In this document: piece after piece, positions 8,276 to 17,319 of the stretch | Position numbering within the stretch: the first letter of the stretch is position 1 | Layout: each line of letters starts with the position of its first letter | From: Salinimonas lutimaris | Lineage (GTDB): Bacteria; Pseudomonadota; Gammaproteobacteria; Enterobacterales; Alteromonadaceae | DNA length: 64,000 nucleotides | Direction: 5' to 3' | NCBI RefSeq assembly: GCF_005222225.1 | Contig: NZ_CP036536.1 | Coordinates: 2,380,001-2,444,000 of the forward strand | Notes under the pieces: model-generated | What the model saw: only the letters and a program-made list of their open reading frames with translations | Database searches by the model: none | What the model was told of the DNA's origin: nothing | Position numbers and translations under genes: made by a program

Positions 8276-9493
8276 ATGAAACCAGTAGCTCGTTCACATA
8301 AATTAGATAATGTTTGTTATGACATTCGTGGCCCGATTGCCGCCCAGGCGCGCAAAATGGAAGACGAAGGCCATCGGATTCTAAAGCTGAACATTGGTAA
8401 CCCTGCCCCTTTTGGTTTTGATGCCCCGGACGATATTCTCAAAGACGTCATTTACAACCTGCCCACCTCCCAGGGCTATTCCGACTCGACCGGCATTTAC
8501 GGTGCCCGGGTAGCGGTGATGCAGTACTACCAGCAAAAAAACGTCAAGGACCTGCGCATTAATGATGTGTATATCGGCAACGGGGTCAGTGAAATGATCA
8601 TGATGTCGATGCAGGCCTTACTGAACACCGGTGATGAAGTACTGATTCCGTCGCCGGATTATCCTTTATGGACTGCCGCGGTCAGTCTGTCATCCGGGAC
8701 GCCGGTACACTATCGCTGTGATGAACAGGCAGGCTGGTTTCCGGATATTGACGATATAAAAAGCAAGATCACCAGCCGGACCCGGGCCATTGTGCTGATA
8801 AATCCCAATAACCCCACCGGCGCGGTTTACAGTAAAGAATTGCTGATGGACGTGGTGGAAGTTGCCCGTCAGCATGGTCTGGTTATCTTTTCTGATGAAA
8901 TCTACGATAAGATTTTGTATGACCAGGCACAGCATACCTGTATTGCCTCGCTGGCGGATGACGTATTTGTAGTGACGCTCAGCGGCTTGTCGAAAAACTA
9001 CCGGGTGGCCGGATTCCGGGCTGGCTGGCTGGTTGTCAGCGGCAACAAACGTATTGCTTCTGACTATATAGAAGGGCTTAATATTTTGTCGAGCATGCGG
9101 ATGTGCGCCAATGTGCCCTGCCAGACCGCCATCCAGACCGCGCTGGGGGGTTATCAGAGCATTAACGAACTGGTGGCCGAAGGCGGCCGGTTGAAAGTAC
9201 AGCGCGATGTAGCCTGGTCGCTACTCAATGAGATTGACGGCATTGAGTGTGTTAAACCGATGGGCGCCATGTACTGTTTTGCCCGGGTTGATGCCGCTAA
9301 GTTTAATATTACCAACGACGAACAGATGATTTTTGATTTGCTGAGCAGTGAAAAGATTTTGCTGGTTCACGGCAAAGCCTTTAACCTGCAGGACGGCATT
9401 TATTTCCGGCTGGTATTTCTGCCTCATGCCGATGTTCTGCGTCCCGCCATCAAGCGGATTGGTGATTTCTTTAACTCATATCGCCAGGTATAA
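8276..9493 (+). CDS. alaA: alanine transaminase AlaA
   Basis: AlaA is a class I PLP aminotransferase that makes alanine from pyruvate with glutamate as donor. The 405-residue length equals that of E. coli AlaA. Landmarks are LNIGNPAPFGF near the start, the INPNNPTGAVYS motif, FSDEIYD with the PLP-binding Asp and Tyr, and the Schiff-base lysine in SGLSKNYRVAGFRAGW. AGGATT precedes the ATG. It is followed 6 bases later by yfbR, an arrangement also known in E. coli, which supports the orthologue call. Confidence 0.95.
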   Translation: MKPVARSHKLDNVCYDIRGPIAAQARKMEDEGHRILKLNIGNPAPFGFDAPDDILKDVIYNLPTSQGYSDSTGIYGARVAVMQYYQQKNVKDLRINDVYIGNGVSEMIMMSMQALLNTGDEVLIPSPDYPLWTAAVSLSSGTPVHYRCDEQAGWFPDIDDIKSKITSRTRAIVLINPNNPTGAVYSKELLMDVVEVARQHGLVIFSDEIYDKILYDQAQHTCIASLADDVFVVTLSGLSKNYRVAGFRAGWLVVSGNKRIASDYIEGLNILSSMRMCANVPCQTAIQTALGGYQSINELVAEGGRLKVQRDVAWSLLNEIDGIECVKPMGAMYCFARVDAAKFNITNDEQMIFDLLSSEKILLVHGKAFNLQDGIYFRLVFLPHADVLRPAIKRIGDFFNSYRQV

Positions 9494-9499
9494 AACCGG

Positions 9500-10120
9500 A
9501 TGACGGATAAGAGCCATTTTTTTGCCCATCTGGCCAGAATGAAACTCATCAATCGCTGGCCGCTGATGCACAATGTCAGAACCGAAAACGTGCAGGAACA
9601 CAGTCTGCAGGTTGCGATGGTGGCGCATGCTCTGGCACTGATAAAAAACAAATTTTTTGGTGGGCAGGTGAACCCTGACCGGGTTGCCACCCTTGCCATG
9701 TTTCATGATGTGTCTGAAGTGCTGACCGGCGATCTGCCCACCCCGGTCAAATATTTTAACCAGGCCATTGCCGCGGAATATAAAAAGATTGAAAAGATCG
9801 CCGAGCAGAAGCTGATTGATATGGCTCCTGAGGCGCTGCGGGCTGATTACGCCGCGTTGATAGACGGCCAGCAGCATTCCGACGAAGAAGCGTTTCTGGT
9901 GAAGGCGGCCGATGTGTTGTGTGCTTACCTTAAAACCATGGAAGAGCTGTCAGCAGGCAATAAGGAGTTTACCCTGGCCAAAAAGCGGCTGGACAAAATT
10001 CTTAAAAACTACCACTCTGAAGAAGTGGATTACTTTATCAGTCGTTATGTGCCCAGCTTTTCTCTTAGCCTGGATGAAATTACCCAGGATGAATTCGACA
10101 GCCCGACCGGTTCTTCGTAG
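9500..10120 (+). CDS. yfbR: 5'-deoxynucleotidase YfbR
   Basis: YfbR is an HD-domain phosphohydrolase that removes phosphate from deoxyribonucleoside 5'-monophosphates. The 206-residue protein keeps the metal-binding residues His in NVQEHSLQV and His-Asp in [19 protein letters not shown], plus the later Asp in KAADVLCAY. The start ATG lies 6 bases after the alaA stop. It is flanked by dgt, another deoxynucleotide-degrading HD enzyme, so the segment alaA-yfbR-dgt may be one transcript. Confidence 0.92.
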   Translation: MTDKSHFFAHLARMKLINRWPLMHNVRTENVQEHSLQVAMVAHALALIKNKFFGGQVNPDRVATLAMFHDVSEVLTGDLPTPVKYFNQAIAAEYKKIEKIAEQKLIDMAPEALRADYAALIDGQQHSDEEAFLVKAADVLCAYLKTMEELSAGNKEFTLAKKRLDKILKNYHSEEVDYFISRYVPSFSLSLDEITQDEFDSPTGSS

Positions 10121-10140
10121 CAATAGCCAGGATATGCGTT

Positions 10141-11460
10141 ATGCCGACTTCATTATCTGATCACGACAGCTGGCTGGAACGCCGGCTGCCACGCATGCAG
10201 ACCCGTGATGGTGACCATCGCAGTGCTTACCAGCGAGACAAAGCCCGGGTTCTGCATTCTGCTGCTTTTCGTCGCCTGCAGGCCAAAACCCAGGTGCTGG
10301 GAGTGGGTCAGAGTGACTTTTACCGCACCCGGCTGACCCACTCACTGGAAGCAGCGCAAATTGGCACCGGCATTACCGCCCAGCTCCACGCTAAATACCC
10401 GGAAACCACCGCCACCGTTGATCTGGATGCCAGCCTGATTGAAGCCTTGTGCCTGGCCCATGATATTGGCCATCCGCCCTTTGGTCATGGCGGTGAAATT
10501 GCCCTGCATTATATGATGCACGAACATGGCGGTTTTGAGGGTAACGGCCAGACATTTCGCATAATTACCCAGCTGGAGCCCTACACTGCCGAGCATGGCA
10601 TGAACCTGTGCCGGCGCAGTATTCTGGGTCTGGTCAAATATCCCAACTTTATCGATACCCTGACTAATCCGGCCTGTCACGGGCACACTTCTTCCTCATT
10701 CAGACAAGTAAAGGCTGGTGACTGGCATCCGCCTAAAGGTCTGTTTAACTGTGATGCCTATCTGGTGGACTGGTTACTGGCGCCGTTAAGCGATGCCGAT
10801 AAGAACACCTTCATGGCGTTTGACCGGTTTGAGGACCGCCACGGTAAAACCCGGCACAAGTCTTTTGATTGCAGCATCATGGAGCTGGCTGACGATATTG
10901 CCTATGGCATTCATGATCTGGAAGATGCCATTGTCATGGGCATGATCACCCAGCCGGTATTTGAAAAAGGACTGATGCAGCCGTTACAGCAGTGCCAGGT
11001 TCCCTGGCTGGCAGAGCAGGCAGAATCCCTGACCCTGCGCCTGTTCAGTGAGCATCACCATGAGCGTAAAAATGCAATTGGTGCACTGGTTAACTGCTTT
11101 ATCACTGCCATTGAAATTGTGCGCAACGATGTATTTTCCCACCCGCTGCTGGCCCACCAGGCTTGTTTGCCTGATGCCTACCATCAGGCGCTGGAACTGT
11201 TTAAAGGCTTTGTTTATCACCACGTCATTCGCCGCACCGAAGTGCAGCGGCTGGAGTTTAAAGGTCAGCAGATGGTGATGGAGCTGTTTGAAGCCCTGTC
11301 CTGTGACCCGGCGCGATTATTTCCGGACAACACCCGCAAACGCTGGCAAGTGGCTGAACAGGCCGGTCAGGGACCGCGGATCATTGCCGATTATATCTCC
11401 GGTATGACCGATGAGTTTGCGGCCCGTCTGTATACCACATTGTTTGTTCCCGGTAGCTGA
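10141..11460 (+). CDS. dgt: dGTP triphosphohydrolase (Dgt family)
   Basis: Dgt enzymes cut dGTP, and in some branches other dNTPs, to nucleoside and triphosphate. The 439-residue length fits the shorter, allosteric branch better than the ~505-residue E. coli enzyme. The HD-domain residues are visible as RLTHSLEAAQIG, then CLAHDIGHPPFGHGGE, then ELADDIAYGIHDLED. The N-terminal RDGDHRSAYQRD motif is also typical. It lies 20 bases after yfbR. The physiological substrate could be dGTP or a wider dNTP set; the sequence does not decide. Confidence 0.9.
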   Translation: MPTSLSDHDSWLERRLPRMQTRDGDHRSAYQRDKARVLHSAAFRRLQAKTQVLGVGQSDFYRTRLTHSLEAAQIGTGITAQLHAKYPETTATVDLDASLIEALCLAHDIGHPPFGHGGEIALHYMMHEHGGFEGNGQTFRIITQLEPYTAEHGMNLCRRSILGLVKYPNFIDTLTNPACHGHTSSSFRQVKAGDWHPPKGLFNCDAYLVDWLLAPLSDADKNTFMAFDRFEDRHGKTRHKSFDCSIMELADDIAYGIHDLEDAIVMGMITQPVFEKGLMQPLQQCQVPWLAEQAESLTLRLFSEHHHERKNAIGALVNCFITAIEIVRNDVFSHPLLAHQACLPDAYHQALELFKGFVYHHVIRRTEVQRLEFKGQQMVMELFEALSCDPARLFPDNTRKRWQVAEQAGQGPRIIADYISGMTDEFAARLYTTLFVPGS

Positions 11461-11580
11461 CCAGATCCGGTTTCACCGCCTTTGTGCAGATGAAGATTTT
11501 GTCATCCGGTGAAATTTATCTGCACTATCAAAGGTCTTATGCGTAGGAATCTTAAATCATTTCGTACCACAGGACCTGCT

Positions 11581-12585
11581 ATGAGCAAACGGTTTACGCC
11601 GTCAGTAAAGCTGACAGACAATGATGTAACAGACGAACGCATTTACCGGCAGCGTCGCCGCATTATTAAATCGCTGGGGTTTGCCGGCGCCGGCTCTCTG
11701 CTGGCCGGTAAAGCCAGTGCCATTGGCTGGTTTGACAGTGATGACGACAAGCCTGCATTTAACGCACAGCCGCTGGATTTTGTCCCCGGCAGTGACTATT
11801 CCACCAGCGAGAAAAAAACGCCTTACGATAAAGTGACCGGATTCAATAATTTTTATGAATTTGGCACCGGTAAAGAAGATCCGGCCGAATATGCCTCGGC
11901 GCTGACAACCAACCCGTGGAGTCTGTCGGTTGATGGCATGGTAGAAAAACCGTTTACGCTGGACCATGATGCCCTCACCTCCCGCTTTACCATGCATGAA
12001 CGTATTTACCGTATGCGCTGTGTAGAGGCCTGGTCGATGGTTATCCCCTGGGTAGGGTTTGAACTCGGCGAGCTGATTAAACAGGCCCGACCGCTGTCCG
12101 GCGCCAGATATGTAGCGTTTGAAACACTTGAGCGCCCCGATGAAATGCGCGGACAGCGCAGTCGCTTTACCGGCGGCGGTATTGATTATCCGTATGTCGA
12201 AGGGTTGCGTCTGGATGAGGCGATGCATCCGCTGACCCTGATGGCCGTGGGCCTGTACGGGAAAACCCTGCCCCCGCAAAACGGCGCGCCGATACGTCTG
12301 GTGGTGCCGTGGAAATATGGTTTTAAAAGCATCAAGTCTGTGGTGCGTATTACGCTGACAGACAAAGAACCTCCCACTACCTGGAACCGGCTGGCGGCTA
12401 ATGAATATGGATTTTATGCCAACGTCAATCCGCAGGTGGACCATCCCCGCTGGAGCCAGGCCAGTGAGCGGCGCATTGCCGGCGGCGGTCTGTTGTCCCG
12501 CAACCGGATTGATACCCAACTGTTCAATGGATACAGCGAAGTGGCATCACTGTATGATGGCATGGATCTGCGTAAATTTTTCTAA
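11581..12585 (+). CDS. msrP: periplasmic methionine sulfoxide reductase, molybdopterin subunit MsrP
   Basis: MsrP reduces oxidised methionines in periplasmic proteins using a molybdenum cofactor. The 334-residue protein has a twin-arginine signal (RRRIIK around residues 25-30) followed by a hydrophobic stretch, as needed for folded export by Tat. The Mo-ligand cysteine lies in YRMRCVEAW at residue 147. ATG 11581 is chosen because AGGA lies just before it; an upstream ATG at 11509 would add 24 residues that do not fit the family. msrQ follows after 16 bases. Confidence 0.93.
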   Translation: MSKRFTPSVKLTDNDVTDERIYRQRRRIIKSLGFAGAGSLLAGKASAIGWFDSDDDKPAFNAQPLDFVPGSDYSTSEKKTPYDKVTGFNNFYEFGTGKEDPAEYASALTTNPWSLSVDGMVEKPFTLDHDALTSRFTMHERIYRMRCVEAWSMVIPWVGFELGELIKQARPLSGARYVAFETLERPDEMRGQRSRFTGGGIDYPYVEGLRLDEAMHPLTLMAVGLYGKTLPPQNGAPIRLVVPWKYGFKSIKSVVRITLTDKEPPTTWNRLAANEYGFYANVNPQVDHPRWSQASERRIAGGGLLSRNRIDTQLFNGYSEVASLYDGMDLRKFF

Positions 12586-12601
12586 CCCATAGTAGTATTT
12601 T

Positions 12602-13228
12602 ATGAAGCGATTGTTGTCCCGGCCGGCGCGTCTGACCCGGCCTCAGATACTGGTTGGCAAATCCCTGGTTCATCTGTTATTGCTGGGGCTGCTGGCTTTT
12701 CAGTTTCAACTGGGTCTGTCCGATCAGCTTGGTGCGGATCCTGTCCAGGCGCTGCTGAACTTTACCGGCCTGAACGCCATTCACCTGCTGTTGATTACCT
12801 TACTGGTGTCTCCGGCTGCAAAACATCTGCCCTGTGCCGATTTAATGAAATACCGCCGCCTGCTGGGTCTGTATGTGTTTGTGTATGCACTGGCGCATCT
12901 TACCACTTATATTTTGTTTGAATTGCAGCTGAACTGGCCGCTGATTGGCAGTGAGATTATCAAGCGTCCCTATATTACGGTTGGTTTTGCCGCCCTACTT
13001 ATTTTAGCCGCGCTGTCGGTCACCTCACCCAATTCCATACGCCGCCGGATGGGCCGGCGCTGGCAAAAGCTGCACAACCTGATTTATTTGTGTGCTGGGC
13101 TGGCTTTACTGCACTACAGCTGGTCGCAAAAAGTGCTGTTGGCCGAGCCGTTAATTTACTGGGCTATCGCCATAGTGATTCTTCTCCTGCGCAAAGATAA
13201 ATTCCGGCCGCATCGCCGCCCCCGCTGA
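12602..13228 (+). CDS. msrQ: heme-binding membrane subunit MsrQ
   Basis: MsrQ is a b-type heme membrane protein that passes quinone-derived electrons to MsrP. The 208-residue length is typical. About six hydrophobic segments are visible, with histidines suited to heme binding in NAIHLLLI, YALAHLTTY and KLHNLIYL. The N-terminal Arg-rich stretch is cytoplasmic. It forms a two-gene operon with msrP and is followed by a strong terminator. Confidence 0.92.
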   Translation: MKRLLSRPARLTRPQILVGKSLVHLLLLGLLAFQFQLGLSDQLGADPVQALLNFTGLNAIHLLLITLLVSPAAKHLPCADLMKYRRLLGLYVFVYALAHLTTYILFELQLNWPLIGSEIIKRPYITVGFAALLILAALSVTSPNSIRRRMGRRWQKLHNLIYLCAGLALLHYSWSQKVLLAEPLIYWAIAIVILLLRKDKFRPHRRPR

Positions 13229-13233
13229 ATGTT

Positions 13234-13275
13234 AACAGCCGCCGGCGCTGCACAGCGCAGGCCGGCTGTTTTTTG
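13234..13275 (+). terminator. terminator of msrPQ
   Basis: An imperfect GC-rich stem starting AACAGCC and closing GCCGGCTGTT has an inner GCGCTG / CAGCGC stem and is followed by a T-run. It lies just after the msrQ stop. Confidence 0.75.
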
Positions 13276-13597
13276 TACAGCAAAAACAACAACCTTAGCT
13301 TGCTCTGTCCGGGTTTAAGCATTTCAGCGTACTCAGCTCAGTGTTATTAATTAACAAAAACACTACATTCAAGTCGTTGAAATGTGTGGGAAACCATACC
13401 AGTTACCGTTACTTTGCCTGTTCGATAATGCTACGATCCTTTTTCTCACGAGCACGTAAAGCATTACCCTGAATATATCCAGCCGGCAGACAGACAGTCT
13501 GGCCGGGAAGATGTGATCGGGCATGTTGCCAGTCTCCCAGGCTAAAACGGCTACCGGGTGACTGAATGGTAAAAACTGAAAGAACATAAGGTAGTTT
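13276..13597. other. intergenic region with the MFS promoter
   Basis: This 322-base gap holds no gene that I can support. A reverse-strand 72-codon frame in it has no family resemblance. AAGGT at 13586-13590 can serve as ribosome-binding site for the MFS gene. GATAAT at 13423-13428 is a possible -10 without a good -35. Confidence 0.3.
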
Positions 13598-14827
13598 ATG
13601 GCGAATCAGACTGACAACATTACTGCTGACCAGACTCAGGCGACCGGTGAATATTCACTGGCCACCATTACTTTCTGGCTGGCATTCGGAACCTTTGTAA
13701 TAGGTTGCAGCGAATTTGCGGCAATGGGCCTGTTACCCTATTTTGCTGACGATTTTGGGATTACCGAAAATGTCGCAGGGCACGCTATCAGTGCCTATGC
13801 CATAGGCGTGGTCGTAGGTGCCCCGCTTATCACTATTTTCTTTTCCCGGCTGGCACGCCGTACCATGCTGATTTCGATGATGGTATTTTACGCAGGCGGC
13901 AACCTGCTTACCGCGCTGGCCTGGTCAGAATGGACAATGAATATCGCGCGCTTTATTGCCGGCCTGCCCCATGGCGCTTACTTTGGTATTGCCATGCTTT
14001 TTGCTGCCGATATCGCCGGTAAGAACAAACGGGCCCAGGCGGTCAGTAATGTGATTCTGGGTTTAGCGATTGCCAATATTATCGGTGTGCCGTCGATTAG
14101 TGGTATCGGGCAGATATTTGGCTGGAGAACCGGCTTTTTCATGATTTCTGCTTTTGCCCTGGTCACCGCCCTCATGGTGTGGAAAACCGCGCCGTACCGT
14201 GGTCCTAATCCGGATGCCAAGCCACTGACCGAGCTAAAAGCACTGAAAAACAAAGACGTGCTACTGGTATTGCTGATGGGCGCCATTGGTTTTGGTGGTA
14301 TGTTCTCGGTGTACTCTTACTTCAGCGCCTCGTATCTGAACACCACCTCAATGCCCGAATGGGGCGTATCGGTGACCTTACTGATTTATGGCGTGGGTGT
14401 TACGCTGGGCAACATTATTGCCGGCCGCTACTCTGAAGGTCGCCTGCTGACCTCGGCGATTGTATTTCAGATATTACTGGGCGTATCGGCCGCAGCATAC
14501 GCCGCGTCGATGGGCAATCCGTACCTGATGGCTGTGTCACTGTTCTTTATCGGTATTGGTGGCGGTATGGTAGTGCCACTGCAAACCCGTTTGATGGATG
14601 TTGCCGGAGATGCACAGACGCTGGCAGGTGCCATGAATCACGCTGCTTTTAACACCGCTAATGCGCTGGGCCCGTGGCTGGCCGGAATGACGCTGTCAGC
14701 CGGCTATGGTTATGCCTCAACCGGCTGGGTTGGACTGGCACTGGCCGGTGGTGGTGTTCTGGTATGGCTGGCGATTGTGATGTCACAACGCAGCAGCCGC
14801 CTGCAAAATGCTACGGTCTCGGGCTAA
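13598..14827 (+). CDS. MFS efflux transporter, DHA1 type (AraJ/NepI-like)
   Basis: This is a 409-residue inner-membrane proton-coupled exporter with about 12 hydrophobic segments. The polar 20-residue N-terminus is followed by FVIGCSEFAAMGLLPYFADDFGI, which is typical of the sugar- and nucleoside-efflux DHA1 subgroup. The loop 2-3 motif appears as SRLARRTML, and motif C-like GIPSI-type sequence follows in the fifth helix (IIGVPSISGIGQ). The substrate is unknown. A LysR regulator gene lies convergent downstream; convergence makes direct regulation uncertain. Confidence 0.85.
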   Translation: MANQTDNITADQTQATGEYSLATITFWLAFGTFVIGCSEFAAMGLLPYFADDFGITENVAGHAISAYAIGVVVGAPLITIFFSRLARRTMLISMMVFYAGGNLLTALAWSEWTMNIARFIAGLPHGAYFGIAMLFAADIAGKNKRAQAVSNVILGLAIANIIGVPSISGIGQIFGWRTGFFMISAFALVTALMVWKTAPYRGPNPDAKPLTELKALKNKDVLLVLLMGAIGFGGMFSVYSYFSASYLNTTSMPEWGVSVTLLIYGVGVTLGNIIAGRYSEGRLLTSAIVFQILLGVSAAAYAASMGNPYLMAVSLFFIGIGGGMVVPLQTRLMDVAGDAQTLAGAMNHAAFNTANALGPWLAGMTLSAGYGYASTGWVGLALAGGGVLVWLAIVMSQRSSRLQNATVSG

Positions 14828-14834
14828 CACTTCT

Positions 14835-14868
14835 TTGGCTATGGCTCGCGGATATCGCCGCTAGCCAA
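14835..14868. terminator. hairpin between convergent MFS and LysR genes
   Basis: Arms TTGGCTA / TAGCCAA enclose a smaller GCG / CGC pairing and overlap the LysR stop codon. The T-run is missing, so termination is only possible, not strongly supported. Confidence 0.35.
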
Positions 14869-15724
14869 GTTCTGCCAGGCTGGCTGCCAGTTGATGCAGC
14901 CAGCCTCCTGCCAGACCGGGGCGCCACAGCGCATATAACTCTTCGTGCTGTTCAATCCCCGGTATATCAAATCCGGCAAGCTGTTCTGCCTCAATAACAT
15001 AATCTGGCAAGAACGCCACCGCCTGCTGCTGCTTTACCAGCTTGACGATAGCCTGACAGGTATCAGCGCGAAAGCGAATCTGTCTGGGATGGGTCATATC
15101 CGGCCAGCCATCTGATCCCCGTCCCCGTTCACGGCCACAAAAGACAGATGTAGCAGGGGTCACAAAGGGCTTACTCGTTAATACGCTGAGATCATCACCG
15201 GCTAACCGCGCCACCTTTGCGTCAACAGCCAGCCGGAAGCGACACTCGCCAAGCCTGATACTGACACATTCAGCCGGCATCTGCGCTTCCGCTTCAGCGG
15301 TGACCAGCGCGAAATGGGTAAAGTCATTTTGAAGCCGGTTAACCGCCTCTCCCTCAAATGCCTGCCGGATAGTAAAACTGCACTGCTGCTGACTATCAGC
15401 AGCCACTATTGTATTCATCCAATAGTCTGTGATGATAGCTGGCCCGGTGACAATACAGTGTTGCGGTTTATGTGGGGTAAACAGCGCAGCAAATTGATCA
15501 AAGTCAGCCACCAGCCCGGTAGCAAAACGGATAAACATGCGGCCATTTTCATTCACCTGAAGGGTGTTATTTACCCGATTAAATAAAGTGACCCCAAGGC
15601 TGTTCTCTACGCGTTTTAACGTTTTGGATAACGCCCCTGGCGTCATATTCAGCGTACTGGCACTACGCTGAATACTGGTACTATGACAAATCAACAGTAC
15701 TTTACGAAGATCTTCAATCTCCAC
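14861..15724 (-). CDS. LysR-type transcriptional regulator
   Basis: The 287-residue protein has an N-terminal winged helix-turn-helix (residues ~3-60: SIQRSASTLNMTPGALSKTLKRVENSLGV, split here by eye into recognition and wing parts) and a C-terminal substrate-binding-like effector domain. The start is a GTG at 15722-15724; no nearby ATG fits the family. The effector domain is divergent, so no ligand can be suggested. The nearest divergent gene is the secreted hypothetical protein at 15826, which is the usual place for a LysR target. Confidence 0.85.
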   Translation of the reverse strand: MEIEDLRKVLLICHSTSIQRSASTLNMTPGALSKTLKRVENSLGVTLFNRVNNTLQVNENGRMFIRFATGLVADFDQFAALFTPHKPQHCIVTGPAIITDYWMNTIVAADSQQQCSFTIRQAFEGEAVNRLQNDFTHFALVTAEAEAQMPAECVSIRLGECRFRLAVDAKVARLAGDDLSVLTSKPFVTPATSVFCGRERGRGSDGWPDMTHPRQIRFRADTCQAIVKLVKQQQAVAFLPDYVIEAEQLAGFDIPGIEQHEELYALWRPGLAGGWLHQLAASLAELG

Positions 15725-15825
15725 AGCAATTCCATTTAAGAAACGAAAGGTGACTTTTTATCGCTTTATAGGAAACATAGCAAGCAATAGTCTGACTGGT
15801 AGTTTTATACAAAAGGTACTGTTTC

Positions 15826-16470
15826 ATGCCCGCCCGACGTTTTTTTATCGTTGTTTTGCCACTCCTTTTTACCTTACTGTCACCGCGTATTCATGCTCGA
15901 CCGGATTATCATGGCAGCCATGGTATGGCTATTATTCAGGGCAATGCCGGTACCTGGTATGCCTATCATATGGCTTTATACAACCCGCCTCATAACTGGC
16001 AGATTCTGTATCAGATAGCGCCGGAAGATTCAGCCGCTTTTTCTGATCTGGCAGCAGGATTAAATACGTTACTGCCGGCCCATTTTGACCTGCAAAAACT
16101 CATTGACGGACAGTCATTTTCTATCAATGCCACCATTTACCAAGGGCACTTTGAGCGAGGTGGCAAGCCGACAAAGCGCACTACCATACGCTTTATCAGA
16201 CCGGTATATCGCCATTTGCTACGCCAGAATCCGGTTGATAAGAATAAGTTTGATACTGTTACCCATTTATCGGATAAGTTTGTTATTCACCGGATACAGC
16301 CTGCACCTTCATTTGATGCCATCGCCACATTATCTCTTACCCGGAATACGCAGACTTTGTCAGCCTGTATGGCCCTAAACGATGCCAGAACCGATGCAGA
16401 ACAATTCAGCGATTGTGGTGGTAGTGATGTGGTATATATGGAAACAAAAGACTTTCGTGTCTCACAGTGA
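15826..16470 (+). CDS. secreted protein of unknown function
   Basis: I do not recognise this 214-residue protein. It begins with a signal peptide: Arg residues, a hydrophobic run and a likely cleavage after IHA. The mature start is rich in His and Gly (YHGSHGMA). Near the C-terminus are two cysteines (SACMALND and SDCGGSD). AAGGT lies before the ATG. It is divergent from the LysR gene at 14861 with a 101-base gap, so it may be controlled by that regulator. Its codon use looks like its neighbours'. Periplasmic or secreted location is the only firm inference. Confidence 0.65.
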   Translation: MPARRFFIVVLPLLFTLLSPRIHARPDYHGSHGMAIIQGNAGTWYAYHMALYNPPHNWQILYQIAPEDSAAFSDLAAGLNTLLPAHFDLQKLIDGQSFSINATIYQGHFERGGKPTKRTTIRFIRPVYRHLLRQNPVDKNKFDTVTHLSDKFVIHRIQPAPSFDAIATLSLTRNTQTLSACMALNDARTDAEQFSDCGGSDVVYMETKDFRVSQ

Positions 16471-16486
16471 CTACCTCAGAAACTGA

Positions 16487-16738
16487 CTATTTCATGTGAA
16501 CTTTACCACCAATCATCTTTAAGGCCGGTGTTCCGCGAATCATGGTTTGTCTGGCAAATGCTTGCCCGCAGCCTGGGCAGTGGCAAGGCGTATGGGTGTA
16601 ATCTTCAACAATACGCTCAATAAAGCACTTCACCAGCGCTCCCTTGCCGCCTTTGCGGTATTTAAAAATAGGGGCCTTACACTGCTGACAGGAAATCTGC
16701 ACCGTTTTCACCGGCCCTTTTTTGTTGGGTTTTGCCAT
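16487..16738 (-). CDS. small zinc-ribbon protein
   Basis: This 83-residue protein has a four-cysteine pattern, CQQC near residue 17 and CHCPGCG near residue 53, which fits a zinc ribbon. It is basic, with an N-terminal Lys-rich stretch, so nucleic-acid binding is plausible. It is convergent with the secreted protein upstream. No function is known to me. Confidence 0.6.
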   Translation of the reverse strand: MAKPNKKGPVKTVQISCQQCKAPIFKYRKGGKGALVKCFIERIVEDYTHTPCHCPGCGQAFARQTMIRGTPALKMIGGKVHMK

Positions 16739-16888
16739 ACTTCTCCTGGGTTGTCGCCGATAGATTCAAGCCGCCCATATCATACGTCCCTGTCATGATT
16801 TCGTCCAAAACAGCCGGCCATACGCTGAACCTCTGTTTATATTTACCCGCCTTGCCCTCATAATACTCTGGTTGACGATCTGGCCTGA

Positions 16889-17266
16889 ATGATGACTGTG
16901 CACCCGTTTTATCCACTGCTGAAAATAGCATCCCGTAGCGGGATGGTGGCAGCGCTGTGGGTGCTGCTTTTTGCTGCCGGCCATTCTGCCAGTCACACTG
17001 CCACCGGCTATACCGACCAGCGTCCGGTATCCAGTCTGGCATGGGCGTACAGTGGCGGGGTCAGTGAAAACCGGTCCAGACTGGTATTACCCGAATCCTT
17101 ATCCGGTGCAGATCAGGACCCGGCCATCCTGCCTGGACTATTCCGGTCCGGATTCAGCCTGTTTGTGTTGTGGTGCAAGGAGCTACAACGTTCTGGCAGC
17201 CTGTCTGCCACTGCCCGCCTGCGCCCTGAGCCTCGCGCCCCACCCGCTTTGTTGATTTTCCGCTAA
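16889..17266 (+). CDS. possible small exported protein upstream of secDF
   Basis: This 125-codon frame begins with a basic, then hydrophobic stretch ending near AGHSASH, like a signal peptide. The rest resembles nothing I know. A second frame (16971-17255) overlaps it and is also open, with a Cys-rich end, so this could be one gene, a frameshifted gene, or neither. Codon use in the 16889 frame looks like the neighbours. It ends 53 bases before secDF. Confidence 0.35.
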   Translation: MMTVHPFYPLLKIASRSGMVAALWVLLFAAGHSASHTATGYTDQRPVSSLAWAYSGGVSENRSRLVLPESLSGADQDPAILPGLFRSGFSLFVLWCKELQRSGSLSATARLRPEPRAPPALLIFR

Positions 17267-17319
17267 TACACGTCAGGCGTTATGCCTGCACACTCAAACA
17301 TGATTTATGGAATATCGAA

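Noticed and set aside
10141-11460. dgt as part of a phage defence island
   Set aside because: The flanking genes are housekeeping (alaA, yfbR, msrPQ), with no toxin, integrase or other defence gene.
11602-12519. 305-codon reverse-strand frame
   Set aside because: It lies entirely opposite msrP, whose product has the Tat signal and the Mo-ligand Cys. It is a shadow of codon bias.
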